Shown here piece by piece: positions 8,139-17,452 of a stretch of DNA of 64,000 bases. Position 1 is the first letter of the stretch, and every line of letters begins with the position of its first letter. A program made the position numbers and the translations under genes. Source of the stretch: Methyloferula stellata AR4. Its GTDB lineage: Bacteria; Pseudomonadota; Alphaproteobacteria; Rhizobiales; Beijerinckiaceae. The notes below the pieces were generated by a model. It did not search any database, was not told where the DNA came from, and saw only the letters and a list, made by a program, of their open reading frames with translations. The stretch lies in NCBI RefSeq assembly GCF_000385335.1, contig NZ_ARWA01000001.1, forward strand, positions 310,001-374,000. The letters are read 5' to 3'.

Positions 8139-9576
8139 GGTAGAGACAATCTCCCGCAAAGTCTTCGCTGGCCCCAGGCTTAAGCGCCTGCGCCGTGAGC
8201 GCCAGCTCACCCAGGCGCGCATGGCCGAGGATCTCGACGTCTCGCCGAGCTACCTGAACCTGATGGAGCGCAACCAGCGGCCGATCACGGTCCAGGTTCT
8301 CATCCGCCTCACCGATGTCTATGGCGTCGACCCGCGCGACTTCATGGTGGCCGAAAGCGACCAGGCTCTGGGCGAATTGGACCAGATTCTCGCCGATCCG
8401 CTTCTGCGCGAGACATCCGTCTCGCGCGTCGATCTCCAGGATGCCGCCGAACATTCGCCGGCGCTTCTCATCGCCATGCAGCGGCTCTATCGCGCCTATA
8501 CGGCTTTGCGCGAGGCCAATGAGGAAGGCTTCGCCTCGGGCCGCGACCCCGACCGCGCAGAACCTTTCGTAGCCGAAAGCCCGATCGACCGGGTGCGCAG
8601 TCTCTTGCACGAGGCGCGCAATTATTTCCCGCAGCTCGATGAAGCGGCCGAAACGCTCGCCGCGGATTTCGCGCTTGCAGGCCACGAGCCGCTCTTTGCC
8701 ATCTCCGAACATTTGCGCACGCGCCACGGCATCCGCGTCAGGATCATGCCGCTCGACGTGATGGGCGACAGGTTGCGCTGGTACGATCATCATCGAAGGC
8801 AGCTTCTCATCTCGGAAGTGATGGATCAATCGGGACGCACCTTTCAGGCCGCGCATCAATTGGCCTTCGCCGAATTCAACGGTCTTTTGAGCGAATTGGC
8901 CACGACGCTCGAACCGAATGACGAGACGACGCGGCGCCTTCTGCGCATCACGCTCGCGAATTATTTCGCCGGTGCGCTGATGATGCCCTATGGCCGCTTT
9001 CACGAGGCGGCCGAACTCATGGGCTACGATATCGAGATTCTATCGGCCCGCTTCGGCGCGAGCGTCGAGCAGGTGGTGCACAGGCTCACCACTTTGGCGC
9101 GGCCGACGGCGCGCGGCATCCCCTTCTTTCTGGTGCGCGTCGATATCGCGGGCAATGTGTCAAAGCGCTTTTCGTCCGGACGCTTTCCCTTCGCCCATTC
9201 GGGCGGTACCTGCCCGCTCTGGAACGTGCACGCGGCCTTCGCCGAGCCCAACCGCATCCTGACCCAAGTCGTCGAATTGACCGACGGCTCACAATATTTC
9301 TCGATCGCCCGCACGGTGCGCCGTTCCGTGACCCCTTGGGGCGCGGTCGAGCCGCAATTCGCGATCGGGCTTGGCTGCGACATCAAATATGCGCCGCGCC
9401 TCACCTATGCGAAACGCCTCGACCTCAATGCTTTGGAGGTGACGCCGATCGGCATCAATTGCAGGCTTTGCGAGCGTCCCGCCTGCCCGCAACGTGCGGC
9501 AGCGCCGGCGGCGCGGGCGCTCCTCATCGACGAGACCATGCGCAATGTCTCGCCTTTCACGTTCAAGGATTTGTAG
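8137..9576 (+). CDS. XRE-family transcriptional regulator with DUF955/DUF2083 (RamB/ScfR-like)
   Basis: 479 residues. An N-terminal helix-turn-helix (about residues 12-70: RLKRLRRERQLTQARMAEDLDVS, then SYLNLMERNQRP) is followed by a linker, an IrrE/DUF955-like central domain (around 200-290, where the usual HExxH appears degraded to HQLAFAEFN) and a C-terminal DUF2083 domain ending in a cysteine cluster, CRLCERPACPQR. Regulators of this architecture control acetate/propionate and glyoxylate-cycle genes in actinobacteria and alphaproteobacteria, which fits the divergent aceA. There is no Shine-Dalgarno sequence before the ATG, so the transcript may be leaderless; a palindrome overlaps the start. 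The ligand is probably a short acyl-CoA, by analogy only. Confidence 0.85.
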   Translation: MVETISRKVFAGPRLKRLRRERQLTQARMAEDLDVSPSYLNLMERNQRPITVQVLIRLTDVYGVDPRDFMVAESDQALGELDQILADPLLRETSVSRVDLQDAAEHSPALLIAMQRLYRAYTALREANEEGFASGRDPDRAEPFVAESPIDRVRSLLHEARNYFPQLDEAAETLAADFALAGHEPLFAISEHLRTRHGIRVRIMPLDVMGDRLRWYDHHRRQLLISEVMDQSGRTFQAAHQLAFAEFNGLLSELATTLEPNDETTRRLLRITLANYFAGALMMPYGRFHEAAELMGYDIEILSARFGASVEQVVHRLTTLARPTARGIPFFLVRVDIAGNVSKRFSSGRFPFAHSGGTCPLWNVHAAFAEPNRILTQVVELTDGSQYFSIARTVRRSVTPWGAVEPQFAIGLGCDIKYAPRLTYAKRLDLNALEVTPIGINCRLCERPACPQRAAAPAARALLIDETMRNVSPFTFKDL

Positions 9577-9591
9577 AAGCGCTAATAAGCT

Positions 9592-9768
9592 CCCTCATGC
9601 TGAGGAGGCTGCATAGCAGCCGTCTCGAAGCACGAAGGAGCGACTTGAGATGGCAGCGCACGTCAGAAACGCTTGCCGCCCTCGTCCTTCGAGGCTCGCC
9701 ATAGCCCGTTGCTTGCGACAGGCGTCGCTTCGCAACACCCTATGGCTCGCACCTCATCAGGGTGAGGG
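9592..9768. repeat. Long REP-like intergenic element
   Basis: About 177 bp bounded by CCCTCA and TGAGGG, containing nested inverted repeats: GGCTGC/GCAGCC near the left end and GCCATAG/CTATGGC with GTTGC/GCAAC inside it near the right. The composition and ends resemble palindromic elements common between genes in Hyphomicrobiales. It lies between convergent genes. Confidence 0.65.
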
Positions 9769-9795
9769 CTAAACGGGAAGGAGCTGGCAGAAAAC

Positions 9796-10113
9796 TCAGT
9801 AGCAGCCCGGATATCCGCATCCGCCACCGGCCGCAGCCGCGCCGGCAGCGGCGGCGCCTAAACCCAGAATGCCAAGCCCCACGGCGGCGCCGGGGTTGAC
9901 ACCATATCCGCCGCCATAGCCATAGCCGCGATATCCATATCCGCCGCGATAGCCATAACGGTGATAACCGCCACGATAGGCGCCATGGTAGCCGCCATGA
10001 TACCCACCATGAACCCCGCCGACGCGGCCCCTGAATGCGAAAGCCTCGGTCGAAACGCTCGCGACCATAATGGTTGCGGCGGCAGCAATGGAAATGATGG
10101 TCCGATACGACAT
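9796..10113 (-). CDS. Secreted Gly/Tyr/His-rich small protein
   Basis: 105 residues. A signal peptide (MSYRTIISIAAAATIMVAS, cleavage near AFA) precedes a low-complexity region of GGYHGGYHGAYRGGYHRYGYRG-type repeats, then an Ala/Gly-rich stretch that may be a glycine-zipper membrane segment, and a C-terminal CGYPGCY. GAGGAGGAAA gives a strong ribosome-binding site before the ATG. The His- and Tyr-rich repeat could bind metal ions or pack in the envelope, but no function is known to me. It stands alone between a REP element and the autotransporter gene. Confidence 0.75.
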   Translation of the reverse strand: MSYRTIISIAAAATIMVASVSTEAFAFRGRVGGVHGGYHGGYHGAYRGGYHRYGYRGGYGYRGYGYGGGYGVNPGAAVGLGILGLGAAAAGAAAAGGGCGYPGCY

Positions 10114-10373
10114 GGCGTTTCCTCCTCGGGTGAATTTTTACGGGATTAAGATCCGTCGTTATATTCACTGCCTGTGGGACAGCCCGCATTGAACCAGCGA
10201 CAACAGGCTACGAAAAATAGCCCGGTCTCATTCATATGGAGTGGAGCGACACCAATACGAAGGTCGGCGGGGATCATTTCGCTCTTCGCGTGATGTTAAG
10301 CCTAATGCCCGGCAGCAAGCTTCAGCGCGGCGCCTATTCTTTGAAGTGTCACTGAAGCAGCCGTAATCGGACT

Positions 10374-13300
10374 CTAGAACCTGATGAGCAGGCTGCCCTT
10401 GACCGAATGGTCCTGGACACCTTGGGCGATTTGGCCCGTATAAGAGATGCCGATCGTGGCCAGCGGCGCGACGCGGAGATCGAGGCCGGTTTCGACCAGC
10501 GCGGCGTCACGCGCGAGCGGCACGCCTGCAACGGCGAATGGCGAGACGCTGCCTTCGAATGCCAGCACGGCGTCCGGTTTCACGTCGCCGAAGGCATGCT
10601 GCCAGGAGGCTGAGGCGCGCGGCGTCAGCACCATTCCGTTCGGCAGGATATAATTTGTCGCGATGCGGGCGCCGAGCGTGGAATAGCCGACATTGTTCTG
10701 GCTGCTCAATCCGTTGAGCGCCGCCATGGTGCTGCCTGTCTCGAGGAAGCTGTCGGTGCTCAAATGCACCCAGGCGAGGCCCGCGAAGGGCTCGGCCGCG
10801 ATGGTACCGAGCGCCATGCCATAACCGACCTCGCTGAAGACTTGCGCCGTCACGGCGCCATAACGCGCGCTTGCATTATCGCCGAAGCCCGGGAAGATGA
10901 TCGAGCGGTCTGTGCTGACAGTGCTCACACTTATCGCGGAGCCGGCGCGAAAATTCCAAGGACCGTAATTGCCGCCCGCATAAGTCCCAATATGCGTGGT
11001 ATCGATATTGGCGGAGCTTGCACGGCCGCTGTCGTTCACGCTCGAATTTGTGTAGCCTCCGGCGATGCCGGCGCGCCAATTTTCGCCGAAGCGGCGATCA
11101 ACGCCGGTGAAGAAGCCGGCGAGATCGCGGCTGACGGTGGCAACATTGCTGTCGCCGCTGAGTCTGCCCCAGGCACCGACGCCTTGCGCCCACCAGGCCG
11201 TCTCCGGAACCGGCACGCCAAGCGGCAGAATGCTGGGAAGGAGCGGCGCGCTGCCGCGCGCATCGGCATAGGCCATGGGCGCAGCAGCGGGATCGGCATG
11301 CGCGACAAAGCCCGCAGCAGACTCCGCATAGGCCACCTGCGGTCCGCCAGAGCCAAGTGCCGACATCGGCCCCACGGCATTGTCGTAACCCATCTGGCGC
11401 ATGCGCCCAAGCACGGCCTGACGGACGTAGCGGCTGTCATCGACCATAACCGCCTGCGCGCTCGCATGGACCTCGCCCGAAAGCGCATTGAACGCCTGCT
11501 GCGCGCCCGCGGCCGATGTCTGCATCAGCACCGCCTGATAGAGAGGGCTATTTGGAGGAAGCCCTGCGAGAGCGACGGCGACATTGGTCTGGTTCGGCGT
11601 CACGGCTGCACTGAGAAAGGAACGTGTTTGCTGAAAGTCCAACAGCACCGAGTCCGGCGTGTAGGTCAGCTGCGGGTTGAGGAAGACGAAATTGGAAGAG
11701 GCGCCCGAGAAGGTGCCGCTGACGCCGCCCTGCGCCGTCAGGATCGTATAAGTGTGGTTGACGGCGGCCGTGCCGGAGACTTGCACGTTGCCACCCGCCA
11801 ATGTCGCATGGCCGGTTGCTGCGATGAGGTCCGATTGTCCTGCCTGGTTCACTTCGACCTGGTAGACCGAGCCCGCGGCGAAGCCGACATTGCCGGCGAC
11901 GTGCAACGTCCCGATGGAATTGCCCGGCGCGACGGTTCCGCCACTCGCGACGTTGAGCCCGCCAATCGTGCCGCTGCCCATCAAAGTGCCGCCGGAATTG
12001 ACAGAAACCGTCGATGCCAGCGAACCGTTCACATCGAGGATGCCACCATTGATATTGGTCGGACCCGTATAGGTGCTGGTCCCGGTGAGGGCCAAGACGC
12101 CACCGCCTATTTTGGTCAACCCGCCCGTCCCGCCGATAGCCCCCGAGAAGCTCGTCGAGGTGCCGTCATTGCCGCTGGTGAGCGTCGCCGATCCAAGCGC
12201 GACGGTGCCCGAGCCTGCAAGCGAGCCAATCGCATTGTTGAAGTTGTTGAGGTCGAGCGTCGCACCGGTCGCGATCGTATAAGCGCTGCTTTGTGAAAAG
12301 ACATTCGCGGCGGCGACCTGAAGCGTCCCCGCACTGACGAAAGTCGGACCGGCATAAGTGCCCGGTCCCGAAAGGGTCAGGATGCCCGCGCCCAACTTGG
12401 TCACCGAGCCCATGCCGGAGATCGCACCGGAGAAGGCTGAGGCATTGGACCTGTTGAAAACCAGCGCCGCGTTGTCGATGACGTCTCCGACGATCGAACC
12501 GGTCGTGCCGCCATTGCCGATCTGCAGCGTGCCGCCGGCGATCGTCGTTGCGCCCCCATAGATGTTCGCGCCAGTCAGAACCAGCGTGCCCGCGCCGATT
12601 TTAGTAAAGCCGCCGGCGCCAGACATCACGCCGCCGAATGTCGCACCAAAGCCGTTGGTATCGATGATCGAACCCGTGCCCGTAAGACCCATTGCGACGT
12701 TGGTGGTCAGGGCGGAGCCGATGACCTGAAGCGCACCGCCTCCAAGGTTCAGGCTGCCCGTGCCGGTGATGCCATTCGTGCCTCCAACCTGTAGGAGACC
12801 GCCGTTCAAATTATAGGTTGCAACACCGGAGACGCCGACAGTGAGGACGCCGCCCGAGATCGTTACCAGACCGCCAGTCTGGTTCACGGTGCCGGTGGAC
12901 CCTGCGAGGAGCGCGATCCTCAGGCCAGCCCCAAAATTCGCGGTGCCGCCAGTCATACTGTAGGTGCCCGTGCCGGAATTGCCGATGATCACCGGCGCGG
13001 CGGCAATCAAGGTTCCGCCGCTCTGGGTGAGAAAGCCGACCCCGCCGACATCCATGCCGAAAGCCGCTCCCAACCCGCCGATTTCCAATGTTCCGGCCAG
13101 AAGGTTATAGGTGCCAGTTCCTCCTCCGCCCGGCCCGGCGGATGCGTTGCTGCCGAATTGGGCGATGTTGGCGACATTTAAGGTAACCGAGGTATCGGCA
13201 CCGTTCTGCGTAATGGTTCCGATGCCCAAATTATCGCCGACATACAATTGACCATTGGCTCCGGCGGAGATGGACTCGAAATCGAGGATGGCATTGCCGG

Positions 13301-14015
13301 AGATATTTACATTGCCAACGCCGCCGGCGCTGCCGCCGATATAGACGGTCGCGCCCCGGTCCTGCAGCACGGCGGTACCGGTCAGATTATAGGTGCCGGT
13401 GCCATTCGCGACACCAACGTTCAGTGCGCCCGCCGACACGGAGACTGTGCCGCCCGACTGATTGAACGTCCCGTTCGCCGCGGTTGTCCCAAAAGGATAG
13501 CCGATGGACATGCTGCCAAAGACGCCAGGGGTCGCACCCGAATCGTTGATCGTCACGGCTCCGCTCGTCATGTTGACGATGCCATTGCCGCCATCGAGGC
13601 CGATATTGAACTGGGTTCCAGCGTTGGTGACATTGAAGATTAAGGACGCGCCATTGATGTTCAGGGTGCCGGTGTGCCCAAAGCCCATATTGAATTCGCC
13701 GGGGTTATTTGTCTGACCGAAGGAAACGGTTGTTCCCGCGCCGAGCGTCGTTGTTCCGTCGGCCACGTTGGTGCCGATGCCTAAGGTGCCGAAGGTCAGA
13801 TTGATCGACGTGGCCGACCCCGGGAGCGTCAGAGATGTCCCCGCGTCAATCGTTCCGGCCGTCGAAGCGTCGATCGTGTCCGCGTGCCCGGGCTGGGTTG
13901 CCACTACGACAGCGGCATCGAATTGCGCTTGATTGTTGACCACTATCGTCGCGGCCCGTGTCGGCGCAGCAATGAGAGCCGAGACAGCCGCAATCGATAA
14001 AAACGAGATCTTCAT
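10374..14015 (-). CDS. Autotransporter with PATR beta-helix repeats and outer-membrane barrel
   Basis: About 1213 residues, a type V secretion (autotransporter) protein. A signal peptide (MKISFLSIAAVSALIAAPTRA) precedes a Gly/Thr/Asn-rich passenger of roughly 850 residues. Its first half carries many GTGTYNLTGG / VNQTGGTV units predicted to form a beta-helix; its second half carries autotransporter-associated repeats of the type TKIGAGTLVLTGANIYGGATT, at least three times, then VAPGNSIGTLHVAG. The C-terminal 280 residues form the barrel and end in the expected aromatic Phe (SLLIRF). The start at 14015 is preferred because the signal peptide begins there; a weak start at 14171 would add 52 residues. 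The passenger is probably a surface adhesin; the ligand is unknown. Confidence 0.88.
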   Translation of the reverse strand: MKISFLSIAAVSALIAAPTRAATIVVNNQAQFDAAVVVATQPGHADTIDASTAGTIDAGTSLTLPGSATSINLTFGTLGIGTNVADGTTTLGAGTTVSFGQTNNPGEFNMGFGHTGTLNINGASLIFNVTNAGTQFNIGLDGGNGIVNMTSGAVTINDSGATPGVFGSMSIGYPFGTTAANGTFNQSGGTVSVSAGALNVGVANGTGTYNLTGTAVLQDRGATVYIGGSAGGVGNVNISGNAILDFESISAGANGQLYVGDNLGIGTITQNGADTSVTLNVANIAQFGSNASAGPGGGGTGTYNLLAGTLEIGGLGAAFGMDVGGVGFLTQSGGTLIAAAPVIIGNSGTGTYSMTGGTANFGAGLRIALLAGSTGTVNQTGGLVTISGGVLTVGVSGVATYNLNGGLLQVGGTNGITGTGSLNLGGGALQVIGSALTTNVAMGLTGTGSIIDTNGFGATFGGVMSGAGGFTKIGAGTLVLTGANIYGGATTIAGGTLQIGNGGTTGSIVGDVIDNAALVFNRSNASAFSGAISGMGSVTKLGAGILTLSGPGTYAGPTFVSAGTLQVAAANVFSQSSAYTIATGATLDLNNFNNAIGSLAGSGTVALGSATLTSGNDGTSTSFSGAIGGTGGLTKIGGGVLALTGTSTYTGPTNINGGILDVNGSLASTVSVNSGGTLMGSGTIGGLNVASGGTVAPGNSIGTLHVAGNVGFAAGSVYQVEVNQAGQSDLIAATGHATLAGGNVQVSGTAAVNHTYTILTAQGGVSGTFSGASSNFVFLNPQLTYTPDSVLLDFQQTRSFLSAAVTPNQTNVAVALAGLPPNSPLYQAVLMQTSAAGAQQAFNALSGEVHASAQAVMVDDSRYVRQAVLGRMRQMGYDNAVGPMSALGSGGPQVAYAESAAGFVAHADPAAAPMAYADARGSAPLLPSILPLGVPVPETAWWAQGVGAWGRLSGDSNVATVSRDLAGFFTGVDRRFGENWRAGIAGGYTNSSVNDSGRASSANIDTTHIGTYAGGNYGPWNFRAGSAISVSTVSTDRSIIFPGFGDNASARYGAVTAQVFSEVGYGMALGTIAAEPFAGLAWVHLSTDSFLETGSTMAALNGLSSQNNVGYSTLGARIATNYILPNGMVLTPRASASWQHAFGDVKPDAVLAFEGSVSPFAVAGVPLARDAALVETGLDLRVAPLATIGISYTGQIAQGVQDHSVKGSLLIRF

Positions 14016-14839
14016 CAAAGACCGATTGCACTTCAATGCTGTCAAACGCTGCCCTGGCGACACAAAAACTTCGGATGCCCCGAGCCTCTCAAACCAAGTC
14101 ATGCCCCACACCAAACTCTCAAACTCAGTATCGAAAATGACGAGTCGCAAGCTCGGAGTTTGAGCAGCCAACGACCAGTATTCCGCAGGCGCGCCGCGAG
14201 GTGAGCGGCTATTTGGTTCGGCCGATTTGCTTCAAGCCGCGCCCCGAAACTCGGACCTCGGTGCAAAGCCAAATTCAGATCGAGCGGCAAAACTTGGCCG
14301 CACGGCAGCGCTCCTCCGCTTCGCCGAAATCGGAGAAGCGGGACTGAAATCGTGGTCGGCTATCGGGCCACGATTGTTTGTCGAAGATTACGGCTCCGAG
14401 GAAACCATTTCAGATGAAACAATCACTTAATAGGTCTAGTCTGCGCTAGTCATTTTTCAATTCTCACAAAGTTGTGAGCAGAGAATGGTATGTAATACCC
14501 ATGTTTATACGCAAAACTACGTATCATAATTAAATGTAACTCAGTTTTTATACTTAAGTTTTTAGCGCACTTGGCGCTGATAACACACACACTGCAAACC
14601 GGGTCGAAATGGATGAGCGAACCGATTACGGTAAACGCGCGTGAAGCTCGTGACTTTTTCGAGGCGGAAGCGGCCGCGCGAAAATGGCCACGGCGGAGCC
14701 GGAATGGAATAGGGAAAACAGCCACCTGCCGTGCTGGCGATCGACGATCACCTATTTCTTGACTTCACGCCCTCCGAAGGTTTCTATTATCGGACAGGCC
14801 GTTCGGAAAACAGAACGGTATCGCTTCAGGCATTCCAGG
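14016..14839. other. Intergenic region between autotransporter and metX
   Basis: About 820 bp without a convincing gene. It includes an AT-rich stretch around 14440-14570. Short open frames exist on both strands (for example plus strand 14571-14762), but none has a clear ribosome-binding site or recognisable domain. A SAM-II riboswitch, often found before metX/metA in this group, was looked for and not found. Confidence 0.5.
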
Positions 14840-16033
14840 GTGAATATTTTCCCTTTTAACAGAGCCGGGCAATCGCGCGAGGCGGATGCGCCGCAGAGTC
14901 TCGTCGCGCATTTCGGCGCCGACCGGCCGCTCAAGATGGACGCGGGCGTGCTGCTCAGCCCGCTCACCGTCGCCTATCAGACCTACGGCACGCTCAACGC
15001 GCAGAAATCCAACGCCATTCTCGTCTGCCACGCTTTGACCGGCGATCAGCATGTTGCCAATACGCATCCGGTCACCGGCAAGCCCGGCTGGTGGGAGATC
15101 ATGGTCGGCCCCGGCCGCCCGATCGACACCGACCGCTATTTCGTCATCTCGTCCAATGTCGTCGGCGGCTGCATGGGCACGACCGGACCGTCCTCGACAA
15201 ATCCGGCGACCGGCCGCGCTTACGGCCTCGACCTGCCGGTCGTCACCATCAAGGACATGGTGCGTGCGCAAGCCATGCTGGTCGATCATCTCGGCATCGA
15301 TACGCTCTGCTGCGTCGTCGGCGGCTCGATGGGCGGCATGCAGGTTCTGCAATGGGCGGCGAGCTATCCCGAGCGCGTCTTCGCCGCCATGCCGATTGCG
15401 ACGGCGGCGCGGCATTCCTCGCAAAATATCGCCTTTCACGAAGTCGGCCGCCAGGCGATCATGGCCGATCCCGACTGGTGCAAGGGCCGCTATCTCGACG
15501 AGGGCCGGCAGCCGACGAAGGGTCTCGCAGTCGCCCGCATGGCCGCGCATATCACCTATATGTCGGATGAAGCGCTGCAGCGAAAATTCGGCCGCAAGCT
15601 GCAAGACCGCATCGCGCCGACCTTCTCCTTCGACGCGGATTTTCAGATCGAGAATTATCTGCGCTATCAAGGATCGAGCTTCGTCGATCGCTTCGATGCG
15701 AATTCCTATCTCTATGTCACGCGCGCCTGCGATTATTTCGATCTCGCCGAGGATTATGGCGGCTCGCTGGCGCTTGCCTTCAAAGGCTCGAAGACGCGCT
15801 TTTGCGTCGTTTCGTTCAACTCGGACTGGCTTTATCCGACGGCGGCCTCGCGCGCCATCGTTCATGCGCTGAATGCCGGCGGTGCGTCGGTCTCCTTCGT
15901 CGACATCGAGACCGAGCGTGGCCATGATGCCTTCCTGCTCGACGTGCCCGACTTCATCGCGACGACGCGCGGCTTTCTCGAAGCGGCGGCGCGTGCGCGG
16001 GGCATTCCTCCCGCGGCCGGCGGGAGTGACTAG
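14840..16033 (+). CDS. metX: Homoserine O-acetyltransferase
   Basis: About 397 residues from a GTG start. An alpha/beta-hydrolase of the MetX family, it acetylates (or succinylates) homoserine in methionine synthesis. The nucleophile elbow GGSMGGMQ holds Ser163, and the catalytic Asp (FNSDWLYPT) and His (ERGHDAFL) segments are present near the C-terminus. [15 protein letters not shown] is a family signature. The frame is open further upstream to an ATG at 14684, but those residues are low-complexity and unlike the family, so the GTG at 14840 is preferred with some doubt. metW follows after 2 bp, the standard metXW operon. Confidence 0.9.
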   Translation: MNIFPFNRAGQSREADAPQSLVAHFGADRPLKMDAGVLLSPLTVAYQTYGTLNAQKSNAILVCHALTGDQHVANTHPVTGKPGWWEIMVGPGRPIDTDRYFVISSNVVGGCMGTTGPSSTNPATGRAYGLDLPVVTIKDMVRAQAMLVDHLGIDTLCCVVGGSMGGMQVLQWAASYPERVFAAMPIATAARHSSQNIAFHEVGRQAIMADPDWCKGRYLDEGRQPTKGLAVARMAAHITYMSDEALQRKFGRKLQDRIAPTFSFDADFQIENYLRYQGSSFVDRFDANSYLYVTRACDYFDLAEDYGGSLALAFKGSKTRFCVVSFNSDWLYPTAASRAIVHALNAGGASVSFVDIETERGHDAFLLDVPDFIATTRGFLEAAARARGIPPAAGGSD

Positions 16034-16035
16034 GC

Positions 16036-16686
16036 GTGACCAAATTGGCCAGCAAGCCCGTCGGAGAAAAACTCTCCCGCGCGGGCCGTCTCGATCTTCT
16101 GCTCGTTGCCGATATGGTTGAAGCGCGCAGCCGTGTGCTTGACGTCGGTTGCGGCGACGGCTCGCTGCTGAGGCTCCTGTCGGAAGAGCGCGGCGTGGAC
16201 GCGCGGGGGATAGAACTCTCCCAGAAAGGCGTCAATGATTGCGTGGCGAAAGGCCTCTCCGTCATCCAGGGCGATGCCGATACCGATCTCGCCGATTATC
16301 CCGACGATGCCTTCGACTATGTGATCTTGTCGCAGACGCTGCAGGCAACCCGGCATCCGCGCAAAGTGCTAGAGCACATGCTGCGCATCGGCCGCCATGC
16401 CATCGTGTCCTTTCCGAATTTCGGCCATTGGCGCATCAGGTTTCAGGTCGCCTTGCGCGGCCGGATGCCGATCACCGACAATCTCGCGCTGCCCTGGTAC
16501 GACACGCCCAATATTCACTTCTGCACGATCCGCGATTTTGTGAGCCTCGTCGACGAGATCGGCGCCAAAATCGAACGCGGCGTGGCGCTCGACCATTTCG
16601 GCACGCCCTTACAGCTCAATCTGCCCTGGTGGGTGTGGAATCTCTTCGGCGAACAAGGCGTTTTCCGCCTGACCCGCGTGAAATAA
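16036..16686 (+). CDS. metW: Methionine biosynthesis protein MetW
   Basis: 216 residues from a GTG start, two bases after the metX stop, so translation is probably coupled. The SAM-methyltransferase-like motif I is visible as VLDVGCGDGSLL, followed by the conserved GIELSQKGVNDCVAKGLSVIQGD and VLEHMLRIGRHAIVSFPNFGHW segments typical of MetW. MetW is required with MetX for homoserine acylation in many proteobacteria. Confidence 0.94.
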   Translation: MTKLASKPVGEKLSRAGRLDLLLVADMVEARSRVLDVGCGDGSLLRLLSEERGVDARGIELSQKGVNDCVAKGLSVIQGDADTDLADYPDDAFDYVILSQTLQATRHPRKVLEHMLRIGRHAIVSFPNFGHWRIRFQVALRGRMPITDNLALPWYDTPNIHFCTIRDFVSLVDEIGAKIERGVALDHFGTPLQLNLPWWVWNLFGEQGVFRLTRVK

Positions 16687-16790
16687 GGCGGCGGTAGGCA
16701 AATAAAAAAAGGGTTGCTACAAACGCGCCATCGGAGAAGATGTCCGATCCGGAATCGAAAGCGCTCATTCTTTGAATGAGAATAAGACTA

Positions 16791-16865
16791 AAGCGGGATA
16801 AGGAAAAGTTTTCCGACGCAATGAATTTGCGCAGAGCGCGTAAACTTCATTGCGATATCCCGCTT
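16791..16865. repeat. Palindromic intergenic element
   Basis: Inverted ends AAGCGGGATA / ATATCCCGCTT flank inner arms CAATGAA / TTCATTG, about 75 bp in total, with a GGAAAAGTTTTCC core near the left. This is a REP-like form distinct from the other palindromes in the window. A separate small hairpin (CTCATTC-TTT-GAATGAG, 16764-16780) lies just before it. Confidence 0.6.
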
Positions 16866-16908
16866 CAAACTAAGAGAAATAATCGACGCGCGCATACGCG
16901 GAGGGCTT

Positions 16909-17244
16909 ATGGCATTAGGACCTTTTGAATTCGCCACCTCGACGAAAGAGGGCGTGACGCTTCTCGCGCGCGATGAGCCGATGGTTGTGCATGCGCAGAT
17001 TCCAACCGACGTGCTCAACGATTATTTCAAGCTGACGGGAGATGGGACGAACCATCAGCGCCAAAAGCTCGTGATCGACAATCTCGACGCTTTCGGCAAG
17101 ATCGCGGCCGGCAAATATGAGCGCGGCGAACTCAAATATAGAGACGGGCAAGGCACGACCGTTGCGATGGTGCGTCTGAGCCTCTTCGATCTCGAATGCT
17201 CGACCCATATCTCGCGCGACCCAAGCCATTCGCGCCTGCATTAA
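16909..17244 (+). CDS. Conserved hypothetical protein, 111 residues
   Basis: A soluble, slightly acidic small protein with a strong GGAGG ribosome-binding site before its ATG. No domain is recognised with confidence. The segment TGDGTNHQRQKLVIDNLDAFGKIAAGKYERG is regular in charge and hydrophobicity, as in a folded alpha/beta protein, and codon usage matches neighbouring genes. It stands alone between a palindromic element and the DoxX/NDH-2 gene, so context gives little. Confidence 0.65.
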   Translation: MALGPFEFATSTKEGVTLLARDEPMVVHAQIPTDVLNDYFKLTGDGTNHQRQKLVIDNLDAFGKIAAGKYERGELKYRDGQGTTVAMVRLSLFDLECSTHISRDPSHSRLH

Positions 17245-17452
17245 AACTTGATGCCGAAAAGTTGAACGTATCGCCGATGCTGGCTTTCACGCCCGCGTCG
17301 CCGATGTGTCACAGCCGCATCCAGGCCTGATCTCCGATCAATTTTCATTTCGTAAAAAATGCCTTCGCAACGGCCGCGCGAAACATTTCGGCCGTTCGCC
17401 GCGAACCTTCTTGCAAGGCTTCGTTTCTGCGCCACGCGCAAAGGCATATCCC

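Noticed and set aside
10764-12296. Plus-strand 510-codon open frame inside the autotransporter
   Set aside because: Antisense to GC-rich repeat sequence. It lacks domains and is rich in Arg/Ala/His as expected for a shadow.
14450-14725. Minus-strand 91-codon open frame
   Set aside because: No ribosome-binding site, odd composition and no family likeness; it lies in an AT-rich intergenic region.
14450-14839. SAM-II riboswitch before metX
   Set aside because: Expected from related genomes, but no stretch with the conserved GCTAAA and pseudoknot layout was found upstream of the metX start.
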